Part shown: positions 15,694 through 24,778 of the stretch, in pieces
Numbering within the stretch: the first letter of the stretch is position 1
Layout of the letters: each line of letters begins with the position of its first letter
From: Nostoc mirabile CHAB5784
GTDB taxonomy: Bacteria; Cyanobacteriota; Cyanobacteriia; Cyanobacteriales; Nostocaceae
Reading direction: 5' to 3'
Length of the DNA: 64,000 nt
Assembly (NCBI RefSeq): GCF_020829645.1
Contig: NZ_JAIVFS010000031.1
Coordinates: 27,128-91,127, forward strand
Notes under the pieces: model-generated
Databases searched by the model: none
What the model was told of the DNA's origin: nothing
The model's input: only the letters and a program-made list of their open reading frames with translations
Program-made: the position numbers and the translations under genes

Positions 15694-17175
15694 ATGACGA
15701 TCGCTCTAGACCGCCCACAAAAAACCAAGTCTGCTCAAATTCGGGAAAAACTTGGTTATCCGATCATTGATACTGATGTACATACCCAGGAATTTGAACC
15801 AGCAGTCTTGGATTATTTAGAGCAAATTGGTGGAACTGCACTTGTCGAACGTTTCAAAGAGAATTTACCAGGATCTTCCCGCTTTAAGTGGTACAAACAA
15901 ACTTGGGAAGAACGTTTTGCTTATCGCACCAATCGCCCTAACTGGTGGGGTCGTCCTACAAAAAATACTTTGAATTTAGCTACTATTAGCTTGCCCAAGT
16001 TGCTGCACGAACGCTTGCAAGAAGCAGGTACAGACTTTGCCGTTGTGTACCCCAACTTGGCGACTATGGCTCCGAATATCGGTAACGAAGAAATGCGGGG
16101 GGCTGTTTGTCGCGCAGTTAACACCTACCATGCTGACATTTTCCGTCCTTATAGCGATCGCTTAACACCCATCGCCGCCATTCCCCTGCACACTCCCGAA
16201 GAAGGGATTGAAGAGTTGCAATATGCAGTGAATGTTCTAGGACTCAAAGCAATTCAAATCCCCGGTTACGTTCGTCGTCCAATTCCTGCCTTTGAAAAGT
16301 ATGGCAAAGAAGTGGCTAACGAAGTGGTTTGGATTGATAACTTTGGCTTAGATAGCGAGTATGATTACGATCCATTCTGGGCTAAGTGCGTAGAACTGAA
16401 AGTTGTACCGACAACTCACGCTTCCAGCCAAGGTTGGACAACTCAGCGTTCTGTCACCAACGCCCAGTATAATCACATTAATCACTTTGCCTTTGCGGCG
16501 GAGGCATTATGCAAATCGCTGTTCTTTGGTGGAGTTACCCGCCGCTTCCCGCAATTAAAGTTTGCCTTCTTAGAAGGTGGTTCAGCTTGGGGTGCTAGTT
16601 TATACGCTGATATTATTTGGCATTGGGAAACCCGCAACAAACAACATTTGTTGTCAAATAACAATCCTGCCATTATCGATAAGGAAGCACTAGTAGAACT
16701 GTACACCCGCTACGGTGGCGAACTTGTGCATGGACGCTTAGATCAAATTGGGGATGGTTTAGGATTCCACCATCAACTATTGGCTCCAGAAAATCCAGGC
16801 GAACTCGACGAATTTGAACTAGCGGGAATAGAGAAGCCAGAAGATGTGCGCGATCGCTTTTTGAATCACTTCTACTTCGGTACAGAATCAGACGATACCC
16901 GTGTATCTCAAGCCTTTAATCGTGCAGCTAATCCCTTTGGCGATCGCGTTAAAGCCTTCTTAGGTTCAGATTCCGGTCACTGGGATGTGCCTGATATCAC
17001 CGCCGTTACTGCCAACGCTTACTCAATGGCAGAACACGAAATCATTACCGAAGAAGACCTCCGCTACTTCCTCTCAATCCATCCTTTGGAGTTGTATACC
17101 AGTCTCAATCAAGACTTCTTCAAGGGTACAGGTGTTGAGAAAGCCGCAAACGAATATTTAGCGGCTAAGAAATAA
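15694..17175 (+). CDS. Amidohydrolase family 2 (ACMSD-like) metal-dependent hydrolase, paralogue 2
   Basis: This 493-residue protein is a tandem paralogue of the upstream gene, nearly identical over the first 31 residues and strongly similar throughout. It keeps IIDTDVHTQEF, LKAIQIPGYVRRP, TTHASSQGW, FLEGGSAWGASL and SDSGHWDVPD. Differences cluster around residues 60-90 and 240-260 (HSSGMGW against HASSQGW), which could change substrate preference. The two products may form a hetero-oligomer or have diverged in specificity. The duplication preserved similar start contexts (GGTAAA upstream of each ATG). Confidence 0.8.
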   Translation: MTIALDRPQKTKSAQIREKLGYPIIDTDVHTQEFEPAVLDYLEQIGGTALVERFKENLPGSSRFKWYKQTWEERFAYRTNRPNWWGRPTKNTLNLATISLPKLLHERLQEAGTDFAVVYPNLATMAPNIGNEEMRGAVCRAVNTYHADIFRPYSDRLTPIAAIPLHTPEEGIEELQYAVNVLGLKAIQIPGYVRRPIPAFEKYGKEVANEVVWIDNFGLDSEYDYDPFWAKCVELKVVPTTHASSQGWTTQRSVTNAQYNHINHFAFAAEALCKSLFFGGVTRRFPQLKFAFLEGGSAWGASLYADIIWHWETRNKQHLLSNNNPAIIDKEALVELYTRYGGELVHGRLDQIGDGLGFHHQLLAPENPGELDEFELAGIEKPEDVRDRFLNHFYFGTESDDTRVSQAFNRAANPFGDRVKAFLGSDSGHWDVPDITAVTANAYSMAEHEIITEEDLRYFLSIHPLELYTSLNQDFFKGTGVEKAANEYLAAKK

Positions 17176-17293
17176 CTGTCATTAGTCACTTGTACTGAGC
17201 GTAGTCAAAGTATTGGTCATTACCAAAGTCCAAATGACTAATGACAAAGGACAATTTTTTACAACGTTCCATGTTCCATTTCCTCTGTTCACT

Positions 17294-17320
17294 TGTAGCG
17301 TGGGCCTTGCCCACTCTACA
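17294..17320. repeat. Short hairpin TGTAG-GTGGGC/GCCCAC-CTACA
   Basis: A compact palindrome with stem GTGGGC/GCCCAC and flanking TGTAG/CTACA follows the second amidohydrolase gene. It has no clear T-run, so it is more likely a dispersed repeat than a terminator. Confidence 0.4.
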
Positions 17321-17355
17321 TTTCTCCTAAATATCAAGAGAGGGGAGAAGTAGCG

Positions 17356-17604
17356 ATGCCTGCGGCGAGCTTCGCTAACGCAGTTTCCGCGTCCAAGGCA
17401 TTAGCTACCCGTGTAGGTATAGATATTACCAACCGCATTTTTGAAGTGACGGGAACTCGCGCTACTGCAACTAAATATGGATTTGACCGTTACTGGCGAG
17501 ATTTACGAACCTTTACCCTTCACGATCCTGTGGACTACAAATTGCGAGCGATCGGCGATTGGGTACTCAACAATCAGCTACCAACCATCACTCAATATTC
17601 TTAG
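17356..17604 (+). pseudogene. 3' remnant of acyl-CoA-dehydrogenase-like (SfnB/DszC type) monooxygenase
   Basis: The 82-codon frame ends in the segment RIFEVTGTRATATKYGFDRY followed by WRDLRTFTLHDPVDYKLR. This is the C-terminal helix-bundle end of SfnB/DszC-like flavin enzymes of the acyl-CoA dehydrogenase superfamily, which act in organosulfur breakdown. A full protein would be about 400 residues. The first dozen codons (MPAASFANAVS) come from a dispersed repeat (GATGCCTGCGGCGAGC), and nothing homologous lies further upstream. The rest of the gene is therefore lost and the apparent start is repeat-derived. Translation of the remnant is doubtful. Confidence 0.7.
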
Positions 17605-17723
17605 GAATTGTTAATAGTCAACTGTCAAAAAATATTCAAGCTGTCTACTCACTATCCCGTAGGATAGACATTGGATAATATCTACCTTACTTACCTAGAA
17701 TCTAGAAAAATCTGACTTTCTTA

Positions 17724-17757
17724 ATTACGAATTACGAATTACGAATTACGAATTATC
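17724..17757. repeat. Heptamer short tandem repeat (ATTACGA type)
   Basis: Several consecutive ATTACGA units precede the methyltransferase start. The same heptamer occurs near 305-328, 35535-35570, 35650-35680 and 59058-59085, always intergenic, as is typical of Nostoc-type genomes. Confidence 0.85.
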
Positions 17758-17762
17758 TACTT

Positions 17763-18584
17763 ATGACTCAACTAAAAACACTTCCTACATACGACCCAAG
17801 TTTATTTGAGGGAGCCGCAGAGGGCTATGCTCAATATAGAACCAAATACCCACCGATTGTATTCGACAAACTAGCGGAAATATTTAATCTCAATGGTCAA
17901 GGACGACTCCTTGATTTGGGTACTGGCCCAGGATTGATTTCAATTCCTCTACGAACTAGATTTGAGGAAGTTGTGGCGATCGATCCCGATCCAGAAATGA
18001 TTGCAGAAGCCAAACGGCAAGCAGCAGCAGTCGGAGCAAATAATATTACTTGGTTAGAACAAGGAGCAGAGTTAATCGACTCTAGTTTAGGGAAATTTAA
18101 GTTAACTACTATTGGTAGAGCCTTCCACTGGATGGAACGCGAATTAGTGCTTGAGCGCCTTTATGAATTGCTAACTGATGATGGTGGATTAGCACTGCTT
18201 CAGACTGGGGATAACCCTTGGGAAAGCAATCTACCTTGGAAACAAGCTGCTGTTGGAGTAGTCAAAAAATGGTTAGGTGAAGAGCGGCGGACTGGACACC
18301 GAGGACAAGGCACTCGTAAGCCAGTCGATCCTCCCCATGAAGTCGTAATTGCCAATTCGGCTTTTGCTCGTCAAGAAAGCTATGAAGTGCCATTTGAAAA
18401 ATCTTGGACTGTCGATAGCTATCTCGGCTACTTATACACTACAGCCTTCTCTCTGAAAATTTTCTATGGTGATAACGCTCCAGCATTTGAAAAGGATCTC
18501 AGAGAAGCGCTACTAGCAGTTGAGCCGTCTGGACACTTTACAGAAGAACTCAAAGCTACAATTTTAGTCGCTTGGAAGCACTAG
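17763..18584 (+). CDS. Class I SAM-dependent methyltransferase
   Basis: The 273-residue protein has motif I LLDLGTGPGLISIPL near residue 48, the acidic loop VVAIDPDPEMIAEAKRQA that holds SAM's ribose, and TTIGRAFHWMERE in the position of motif II. It belongs to the Methyltransf_11/25-type group. It sits in the organosulfur locus but its substrate is unknown; small thiol or carboxylate methylation would fit and is speculation. It starts at the ATG immediately after a heptamer repeat, leaving little room for its own promoter, so it may depend on upstream transcription. Confidence 0.8.
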   Translation: MTQLKTLPTYDPSLFEGAAEGYAQYRTKYPPIVFDKLAEIFNLNGQGRLLDLGTGPGLISIPLRTRFEEVVAIDPDPEMIAEAKRQAAAVGANNITWLEQGAELIDSSLGKFKLTTIGRAFHWMERELVLERLYELLTDDGGLALLQTGDNPWESNLPWKQAAVGVVKKWLGEERRTGHRGQGTRKPVDPPHEVVIANSAFARQESYEVPFEKSWTVDSYLGYLYTTAFSLKIFYGDNAPAFEKDLREALLAVEPSGHFTEELKATILVAWKH

Positions 18585-19136
18585 CAAAATTGAACATGAT
18601 TGAAGAAGAATTTAGAAGTCAGAATGGGCTAAACGCCCCGCTACCGCTAACAGAAGCTGAACCGGAGACACTCCGCCTTTGGTCAGAATCAAGACGCCAC
18701 AAATTTCAATCTTCCACTAGCACGACCCTGGAGTGGGCCCTTCTCACTCCACTTCTTAAATTTTTCCCTCTCAACTCTTAAATTCTCAGTTCCTCGAGTC
18801 GTTATAGGGTGGGTAATACCCACTCTCTTTTCTATTTTACACATTCCCAAAAATTATTTTTATTTATTAAAAAAATGTTCTCCATGATGCCTAAATATGA
18901 TAAAAATGGTTTTATAAAAGAGGTCAAAGTATCTATAAATCATACAGTTTAGATAAGTCCAAAACCCTTGTAGAGACGCGATTTATCGCGTCTTAAAAAA
19001 CCAATCATCTACACCAATAAACCTTACTGAAGCGTATTAATACATAACCAGTTTTCCAATTTGAATTCCCAAGAAGTTCAGTCTAACAAAATAAAAACTC
19101 AAAATATCCACTTACCTCAAGAAATTACATTTAATC
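18585..19136. other. Intergenic repeats before binding-protein gene
   Basis: No gene is supported. Hairpins include GGAGTG/CACTCC (18730-18750), GTGGGT-AAT-ACCCAC (18809-18823) followed by a T-rich tract that could act as a terminator, and the dispersed palindrome GAGACGCGATTTATCGCGTC near 18973-18993. Confidence 0.5.
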
Positions 19137-20165
19137 ATGTTCATAAGCTACAGAAAGTCATGGTTGCCTGCGAATATAGCTCGTTATTTTTTGCTGGCGT
19201 TTACGACTTTTCTGTTAGTTACAGGCTGTAGCTCTCCAAGCACTCAAAGCAAGAGTCTCCAAGTTGAGCCAACTACTGCAAGCTCAAAAAAACTAGAGGT
19301 TATCAACATTGGTCATCAGAGTGGTACACCAGGTTTGAATCTACTCAAAGCTCAGGGCTATTTGGAAAAGCGCTTTGCTGCTGATGGCATTGCTATCAAG
19401 TGGATAGAATTTCGGGGCGGCCCACCAATGATGGAAGCAATGGCCGCAAACAGTGTTGATATTGGCAACGTTGGGAATCTACCACCAATTTTTGCTCAAG
19501 CTGGTGATAATCCCATTGTTTATGTTGCTGCAACTGGTTCCAACGCAGGCGCTCAAGCAGTTATTGTCCGTAAGGATTCACCAATCAAAACTCTTGCGGA
19601 ACTCAAGGGTAAGAAAGTTGCGATCCAAAAAGGAACTGCTCTGCAATATTTGCTTTTGAAAGCTATAGCAAGTGCTGGATTAACTCTCAATGATATTCAA
19701 CCTGCTTACCTGACTATTCCAGAAAGTCAGGTTGCTTTTGAAAGTGCCAGGGTTGATGTTTTACCTACTAGCGATCCGTTTTACGCTCGGAAAGAGCGAG
19801 CAAATGAAATACGAGTTCTAGCCAAAGGTTCTGATGTCGCTCCCCAAAGAGCCTACTATATCGCTACACGCAATTTTGCTGAAAATCACCCCGACTTAGT
19901 GAAGGTGATTTTGGAAGAACAAAGGAAAGTAGAAGAATGGGCTAAAGCTAACCCCAATGAAGTTGCTAATTTGTTGGCAGCGCAAACTAGACAAGAACCA
20001 GGAGTCTGGAAATGGGCTTTAGAAAGGCGACCTATCTTAGGGGTATTTGATATAACTGATGAATTTGTCGCTGAACAACAGCAGGTAGTTGAACTTTTCT
20101 ACAGTCAAAAGCTGATTCCTAAAACTTTTCAAATCAAAGATGCAGTATGGAAACCTAAAAGTTGA
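19137..20165 (+). CDS. SsuA-like aliphatic sulfonate substrate-binding lipoprotein
   Basis: The 342-residue protein has a lipoprotein signal (hydrophobic run, then LLVTGC) and the SsuA pattern: VINIGHQSGTPGLNLLKAQG, MMEAMAANSVDIGNVGNLPP and IKTLAELKGKKVAIQKGTAL. SsuA-type proteins capture sulfonates in the periplasm and deliver them to SsuC/SsuB. Its GNLPPIFAQAGDNPIVYVAATGS region forms the ligand cleft in this family. It is the first of a rightward series of five related genes with no permease among them. Confidence 0.88.
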   Translation: MFISYRKSWLPANIARYFLLAFTTFLLVTGCSSPSTQSKSLQVEPTTASSKKLEVINIGHQSGTPGLNLLKAQGYLEKRFAADGIAIKWIEFRGGPPMMEAMAANSVDIGNVGNLPPIFAQAGDNPIVYVAATGSNAGAQAVIVRKDSPIKTLAELKGKKVAIQKGTALQYLLLKAIASAGLTLNDIQPAYLTIPESQVAFESARVDVLPTSDPFYARKERANEIRVLAKGSDVAPQRAYYIATRNFAENHPDLVKVILEEQRKVEEWAKANPNEVANLLAAQTRQEPGVWKWALERRPILGVFDITDEFVAEQQQVVELFYSQKLIPKTFQIKDAVWKPKS

Positions 20166-20318
20166 TTTATTAAAAGAGAATTCAGAATTCAGGAGTAACC
20201 AAGCTCCCCTCTCTTCTTCTGAGAGGTCTTAGGGGAAAGGAAAAGTTCTTTGGATTATTTAATTCGTAATTAATCATAATCGTTTTAATCACCGATCGAG
20301 GAATAAATAAAACAACCC

Positions 20319-21425
20319 ATGCCAGCCTTAAAAGGAAAGTTTGAATTCAAGAAAAACCAGAGAGTAACACGCCGTTCCTTGTTGTTTACTCTGGGCTACT
20401 GCTTAATGCTATCGACGGTCTTATCGAGTTGTGGTGAAGCCAAAAATAACACTCAGCAGTCAGTAGCTTCGCCTGAATCGGCTGCTTCATCTAGCACTAC
20501 AGAGAAGTCAACTGAAAAGCAAGTAGTGCGGATTGTACGTTCAAAACAACTTACCGCTTTAGCAGTTTTAGAAAAACAGGGTTCCTTAGAAAAGCGATTA
20601 GAGCCTCTGGGTTTTAAAGTACAGTGGCCTGAGTTTGCGGCTGGGCCACAACAGCTAGAAGCCCTGAATGCCAATGGACTGGATATCGCATCTACAGCCG
20701 AATCGCCTCCTGTATTTTCACAAGCAGCAGGAGCGCCTCTTGTTTATTTAGCTACTACACGTCCCAGTGGTAAAGCAATTTCACTTTTAGTTCCTGTAAA
20801 CTCTCCGATTAAAAGTGTTACTGATTTGAAGGGTAAAAAAGTGGCTTTTCAGAAAGCTTCTATCGGCCACTACTTATTAGTTAAAGCGTTAGAAGATGTC
20901 GGACTGAAACTGAGCGATGTCCAATCAGTTTTTTTAGCGCCGCCAGATGCAAATGCGGCATTTAGTCAGAGCAAGGTGGATGCTTGGTATATTTGGGAGC
21001 CATTCGCTACCAGAAATGTACAAAAGAAAATAGCTCGTGTTTTAGCAGATGGTGGTAAGTTGCGGGATACTGGCAACTTTTACTCAACCTCACGCCAGTT
21101 TTATCAGGCTCATCCTGATGTTATCAAAGTGTTTCTAGAGGAGTTAGAAAAGGCAGAAATCTGGACTAAGGATCATCCCAAAGAAGTTGCACAACTGCTT
21201 GCTCCTGTAACTCAGCTAGATCCACCAACTCTAGAAATAATGCATAATAAATATGACTATGGGTTGCTACCAATCACTGATCAAACTATTACCAAGCAAC
21301 AAGAAGTTGCAGATAAGTGGTACAGCTTAGGACTTATCCCCAAAAAAGTGAATGTTAGAGATGGGTTTTTAACGCCTGAAGAGTATGCCAAAATTACTCC
21401 CTCAGAGGTGTTAGCGAATAAGTAG
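20319..21425 (+). CDS. SsuA-like sulfonate substrate-binding lipoprotein
   Basis: The 368-residue protein has an N-terminal twin arginine (VTRRSLLF) followed by a lipobox LSSC, so it is probably a lipid-anchored, possibly Tat-routed binding protein. Family segments include EKQGSLEKRLEPLGFKVQWP, LEALNANGLDIASTAESPP and IKSVTDLKGKKVAFQKAS, and WYIWEPFATRN occurs in the ligand-cleft region. It differs from its neighbours in that cleft (ESPPVFSQAAGAPLVYLATT), which hints at a different ligand. A TauD-type remnant follows only 36 bp downstream, so a binding protein/dioxygenase pair probably once existed here. Confidence 0.87.
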   Translation: MPALKGKFEFKKNQRVTRRSLLFTLGYCLMLSTVLSSCGEAKNNTQQSVASPESAASSSTTEKSTEKQVVRIVRSKQLTALAVLEKQGSLEKRLEPLGFKVQWPEFAAGPQQLEALNANGLDIASTAESPPVFSQAAGAPLVYLATTRPSGKAISLLVPVNSPIKSVTDLKGKKVAFQKASIGHYLLVKALEDVGLKLSDVQSVFLAPPDANAAFSQSKVDAWYIWEPFATRNVQKKIARVLADGGKLRDTGNFYSTSRQFYQAHPDVIKVFLEELEKAEIWTKDHPKEVAQLLAPVTQLDPPTLEIMHNKYDYGLLPITDQTITKQQEVADKWYSLGLIPKKVNVRDGFLTPEEYAKITPSEVLANK

Positions 21426-21461
21426 TTATCCCAAGAATAAACTAAAACACAGGAGAATGTG

Positions 21462-21608
21462 ATGGAGTTCTACTACCAACATAAATGGTCTATAGGTGAT
21501 ATTGTCTACTGGGATAATCAAGCTACTTTGCACTACCGTCAAGCATTTGCTCCGAATGAGCGAAGGGTCTTGAAGCGGGTTAGCCTTGCAGGTAGTCGTC
21601 CATTTTAA
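21462..21608 (+). pseudogene. 3' remnant of TauD/TfdA-type 2-oxoglutarate dioxygenase
   Basis: A 48-codon frame opens with ATG after AGGAGAATGTG and reads HKWSIGDIVYWDNQATLHYR, then ERRVLKRVSLAGSRPF and stop. This is the C-terminal end of TauD/TfdA dioxygenases: the WDNxxTxH region with the distal metal-binding His, and the closing RRVxxRV(S/T) 2-oxoglutarate-binding Arg. The intact enzyme is about 280-300 residues and releases sulfite from taurine or alkylsulfates. The upstream 80% is absent, so it cannot be active. It lies directly behind a sulfonate-binding protein gene. Confidence 0.75.
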
Positions 21609-22123
21609 CCTCTATATCTGAAGTAGAGATGCAAGAAATTGCGTCTCTAAAAAGCTAGAATTATAGGCAAAATTTATCTGCCATAATTTCTAAATAAGAC
21701 AAGACAAAAAGCTTGAATAACTAAGTTGAATTGCAATCCGCTTGGGTTAAGCCCCAAATCCAATGCAAGAGACGTTGCAATTGCTAGTCTCTACATACCT
21801 AAAATCAATACCAAAAATCCTTAGCCCAAGCGTATTGGGTTGAATTGTTTTAAAATAACTATGGTAAATAATATATTTATTTTATTAAAAAAGTATAAAT
21901 ATATTTGTTATTGGTTTCCGAAAAAAACCTATAAAATTTTATATGTTTTTACTAAAAATAGTGTTTATAAATACTCTATTTAGATCAAATAACTAGATAA
22001 TATATAGACGAGACTTAATAATTAAAACTATTTGCAAATAGCTTAAAAAGCGGAAATCAAATTACTTGAAAATTTGATGATTTTCCTTTTCATAAAAAAT
22101 TGGTTAAGCCTGGAGTTTAAAAA
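21609..22123. other. Intergenic AT-rich region with inverted repeat
   Basis: No gene is supported in these 515 bp. An imperfect inverted repeat has arms around 21727-21756 (CCGCTTGGGTTAAG) and 21819-21850 (CTTAGCCCAAGCG), about 125 bp overall, with a GAGAC hairpin in the centre. The last 250 bp are very AT-rich and may hold the promoter of the following broken gene. Confidence 0.5.
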
Positions 22124-23233
22124 ATGTTTAGCAATGCTGTAAAAAATAAGTCAACACTAATCAGTAAAATTGCATTATTTGTAATGCCTGGTTTTTTAGC
22201 TTTATCTACCACTTTAATAAGTTGTACTTCACCCAGTAATAATACAAATAATGCAACTGACGCTAAAGCAGAGACAGCAGCAACAAAAACTATTACTTTC
22301 AAAACCAAAGTGCTGCGAATGGGTTACCAAAGCTCTGGTGATTTAGTTAGAGTGACAGGAGTTTTAGAAAAACGTTTGGAACCCTTGGGTGTAAAAGTTG
22401 AGTGGGCGCAATTTGCCCAAGGGCCGCAACTCATGGAAGCGATGAATGTCGGTAAAATTGATGTTGGTTCAGTTGGAGAAACTCCTCCGATTTTTGCCCA
22501 AGCGGCTGGTGCCAGAATCGTCTATCTTGCTGGGAGAAGAATTACTCCTACTTCCGGTAAAGGGAGTGCGTAGGCGTAGCCCGCCGTAGGCATCGCAGTT
22601 CCTAAAGGTTCTCCAATTAAAACTTTAGCTGATATCAAAGGTCAAAAAGTAGTATTTCAAAAAGGTTCTGCTTCTCACTATTTTATCATCCAAGCCTTAA
22701 AATAAGTGGGTTTAAAATATAGTGATATTAAAGTTTTGAGTATGCCCAATGTGGAAGCCCGTGGTGCATTTATTCAGGGCACTATTCCAGTTTGGGTAAC
22801 TGGTGATCCTCACTTAGCTTTGGTAGAAAAACTCCACGGTGCGCGTGTACTGCGAGATGCGAGAAATATTGGAACCCCAGGCGGATATTATGTAGGAACA
22901 CGCGAGTTTGCTAGAGAAAATCCAGAATTACTTCGGATTATCTTGGAAGAGATTGATAAAAATGGTCAATGGGCAGAAGCAAATCGTCAAGAAGTGGCCA
23001 AACTCATAGCACCGATACTTAAGATTGATCTACCCATTCAAGAAATAATTTCTGGACGCGCTAATTATCGACTAAAAGGAATTACTCCAGAGTTGATGAA
23101 AGCTCAACAAAGTGTTGCAGATTTATTTTATAACGAAAAAATCTTACCAAAAAAAATTGATGTTCAGGAAGCATTGCTTACACCCAAAGAATATGCAGCT
23201 ATTACTCCACCAACACTGATTAGTGAAAAGTAG
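22124..23233 (+). pseudogene. Broken SsuA-like substrate-binding protein (in-frame stops)
   Basis: A lipoprotein signal (ALSTTLISC) and the family segments VLRMGYQSSGDLVRVTGVLE, GKIDVGSVGETPPIFAQAAG and IKTLADIKGQKVVFQKGSAS are all in one frame. TAG codons at 22571 and 22577 and a TAA at 22703 interrupt it. The TAG pair lies in a dispersed repeat (GCGTAGGCGTAGCCCGCC) inserted where homologues read directly from the cleft segment into the next strand. The TAA replaces the Glu codon expected in ALQEVGLK. No frameshift occurs, and residues after the stops still align, so inactivation appears recent. Confidence 0.85.
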
Positions 23234-23270
23234 AGAATAATCAGATATGAAGTCTGCTTTTTAAAACAAA

Positions 23271-23353
23271 CTAGAATACCAATTTACTAAATGCAAAAGA
23301 AGATTTGCTGAATTAGCACAATCTCAATTTGTAATCATAAATTGGTGTTCTAG
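23271..23353. mobile_element. 83-bp MITE-like inverted-repeat element
   Basis: The ends CTAGAATACCAATTTA (23271-23286) and TAAATTGGTGTTCTAG (23338-23353) are inverted repeats with one mismatch in 16. It lies between two binding-protein genes. A related ATACCA-ended element is at about 32624-32729. Confidence 0.65.
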
Positions 23354-23447
23354 GAGGTTTAAATAGCAACTTCCTATTATCTTACTTGCTGAAAGAAAGT
23401 AAGACTGACAACGTAAAAGCTAAAACTTACAAGGAAAATCACAACTC

Positions 23448-24485
23448 ATGATCAAGCCATTTCAACCACAACGCCGTACAGTTTTAAAGCGTATTGTCCA
23501 ATATTCAGTACTGGGACTGTTTACTTTATCATCTTCCTTGGTGGGTAGCCTTGTGCAAAGCACCCAAGCGCAGACAGCCAAAGTAATTAACTTGGCATAT
23601 CAAAGTTCTGGTGATATTGTCAAGGCCAGAAAAGTTGTTGAGCCACGTTTCCAAGCATTGGGTGTAACCGTGAATTGGGTTGGGCCATTCGCAGCAGGGC
23701 CACAATTGATAGAAGCGCTGAATGAAGGTAAGGTGGATATCGGTAGTGTTGGAGAGACACCTCCAATATTTGACCAAGCTGCACGCCCAGGCCTCATCCC
23801 TGAAGTTGTCTATCTTGCTGGACGCACGCCCAGCACTGGTCAAAACCAAGGTATTGTAGTGAAAGCTAATTCTCCCATTAAGAAAGTAGCGGATCTTAAA
23901 GGTAAGAAAATTACTTTTCAGGTAGGGTCGAATGCACAGTTGTTACTAGCAAAAGCTTTGCAAGAGGTAGGGTTAAAAATTAGCGATATTCAAATCGTTG
24001 GTTTGACTCCATCTCAAGCCCGCGACGCCTTTATTCAAGACAAGGCTGATGCCTGGGTGGGTGGCGATCCCCTTTTAGCTGAAGTGGAAAATACTACCCC
24101 GATTCGGGTTCTGAGAAATGCAGCAGGAATTAACACTCTCGGCGGGTTTTATATTGGCAGGCGTGGATTTGTCACCCAAAATCCGCAATTGGTGCGAGTG
24201 TTTTTAGAGGAAGCACAGAAGGTAGGAGAAGAGGCTGAAAAAAACCCAAGCATTTATGCCAAAATTTTAGTTGATGAACAGAAATTAGATCCATCAGTTG
24301 CAGAAAAGGTGGCACGCCGTCGTACTTATAGATTGAGAAGACTGACACCTGCTATCATTGCCGAACAGCAAGGCGTTGCTGATTTTTATTTTCAAGAAAA
24401 AATCATCTCGCGTAAGATAGATATCAAAGAAGGGATTCTTGCTCCTCTAGTATATCAAGCGATCATCCCTGATAATATCAAGTAA
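23448..24485 (+). CDS. SsuA-like sulfonate substrate-binding protein (Tat-type signal), copy 1
   Basis: The 345-residue protein starts MIKPFQPQRRTVLKRIVQ, a twin-arginine signal, and cleaves after AQA without a lipobox Cys, so a soluble periplasmic product is expected. The family pattern is INLAYQSSGDIVKARKVVEP, IEALNEGKVDIGSVGETPP and IKKVADLKGKKITFQVGS. It is a close paralogue of the next gene. It has an extra ARPGLIPE insertion in the cleft loop and a weaker C-terminal lobe (IYAKILVDEQKLD), suggesting that this copy has diverged more. No permease adjoins it. Confidence 0.87.
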   Translation: MIKPFQPQRRTVLKRIVQYSVLGLFTLSSSLVGSLVQSTQAQTAKVINLAYQSSGDIVKARKVVEPRFQALGVTVNWVGPFAAGPQLIEALNEGKVDIGSVGETPPIFDQAARPGLIPEVVYLAGRTPSTGQNQGIVVKANSPIKKVADLKGKKITFQVGSNAQLLLAKALQEVGLKISDIQIVGLTPSQARDAFIQDKADAWVGGDPLLAEVENTTPIRVLRNAAGINTLGGFYIGRRGFVTQNPQLVRVFLEEAQKVGEEAEKNPSIYAKILVDEQKLDPSVAEKVARRRTYRLRRLTPAIIAEQQGVADFYFQEKIISRKIDIKEGILAPLVYQAIIPDNIK

Positions 24486-24496
24486 GAGTAAACAGG

Positions 24497-24575
24497 TAGA
24501 GGCAGGTTTATTCAGCTATTAACTCGGCTGGCTCTATTGGTTTGGCAAGATGCTTGTGAAATCATCATGAAAGCA
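24497..24575 (-). pseudogene. Duplicated 3' fragment of receiver-domain gene
   Basis: From GGTTTATTCAGCTATTAA to about 24575 the DNA matches the 3' end of the receiver-domain frame at about 25843-25930 (for example TTGGTTTGGCAAGATGCTTG). It lacks a short block containing GCGATCGC. Both copies lie just after a Tat-type binding-protein gene. It is a footprint of a tandem duplication, not a working gene. Confidence 0.75.
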
Positions 24576-24616
24576 GCTAGTACACTGTAGCGGAAGTTTG
24601 CCTAGCTTTAACAACG

Positions 24617-24650
24617 GGCTTAACAAGTTGCTCAACTAACTTGTTAAGCC
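24617..24650. terminator. Perfect 13-bp-stem hairpin
   Basis: GGCTTAACAAGTT (24617-24629) pairs with AACTTGTTAAGCC (24638-24650) around an 8-base loop. It lies 130 bp after one binding-protein gene and 129 bp before the next. There is no T-run, so it may be a repeat or an mRNA-processing structure instead of an intrinsic terminator. Confidence 0.45.
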
Positions 24651-24778
24651 TATTGTCTGGTTAATTGAGATGGATGGTAGGTGGATTAGCAAAAACCGAG
24701 TCAGGAACAAGCGATCGCAAACCTCTTTAGAGATGTGATTTGGGACTGATGATTAGTTATAACTAAAATATTCCAGTG

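Noticed and set aside
18572..18781. 69-codon frame overlapping the methyltransferase end
   Set aside because: It is a shadow of the gene's end plus low-complexity intergenic DNA, with no recognisable domain.
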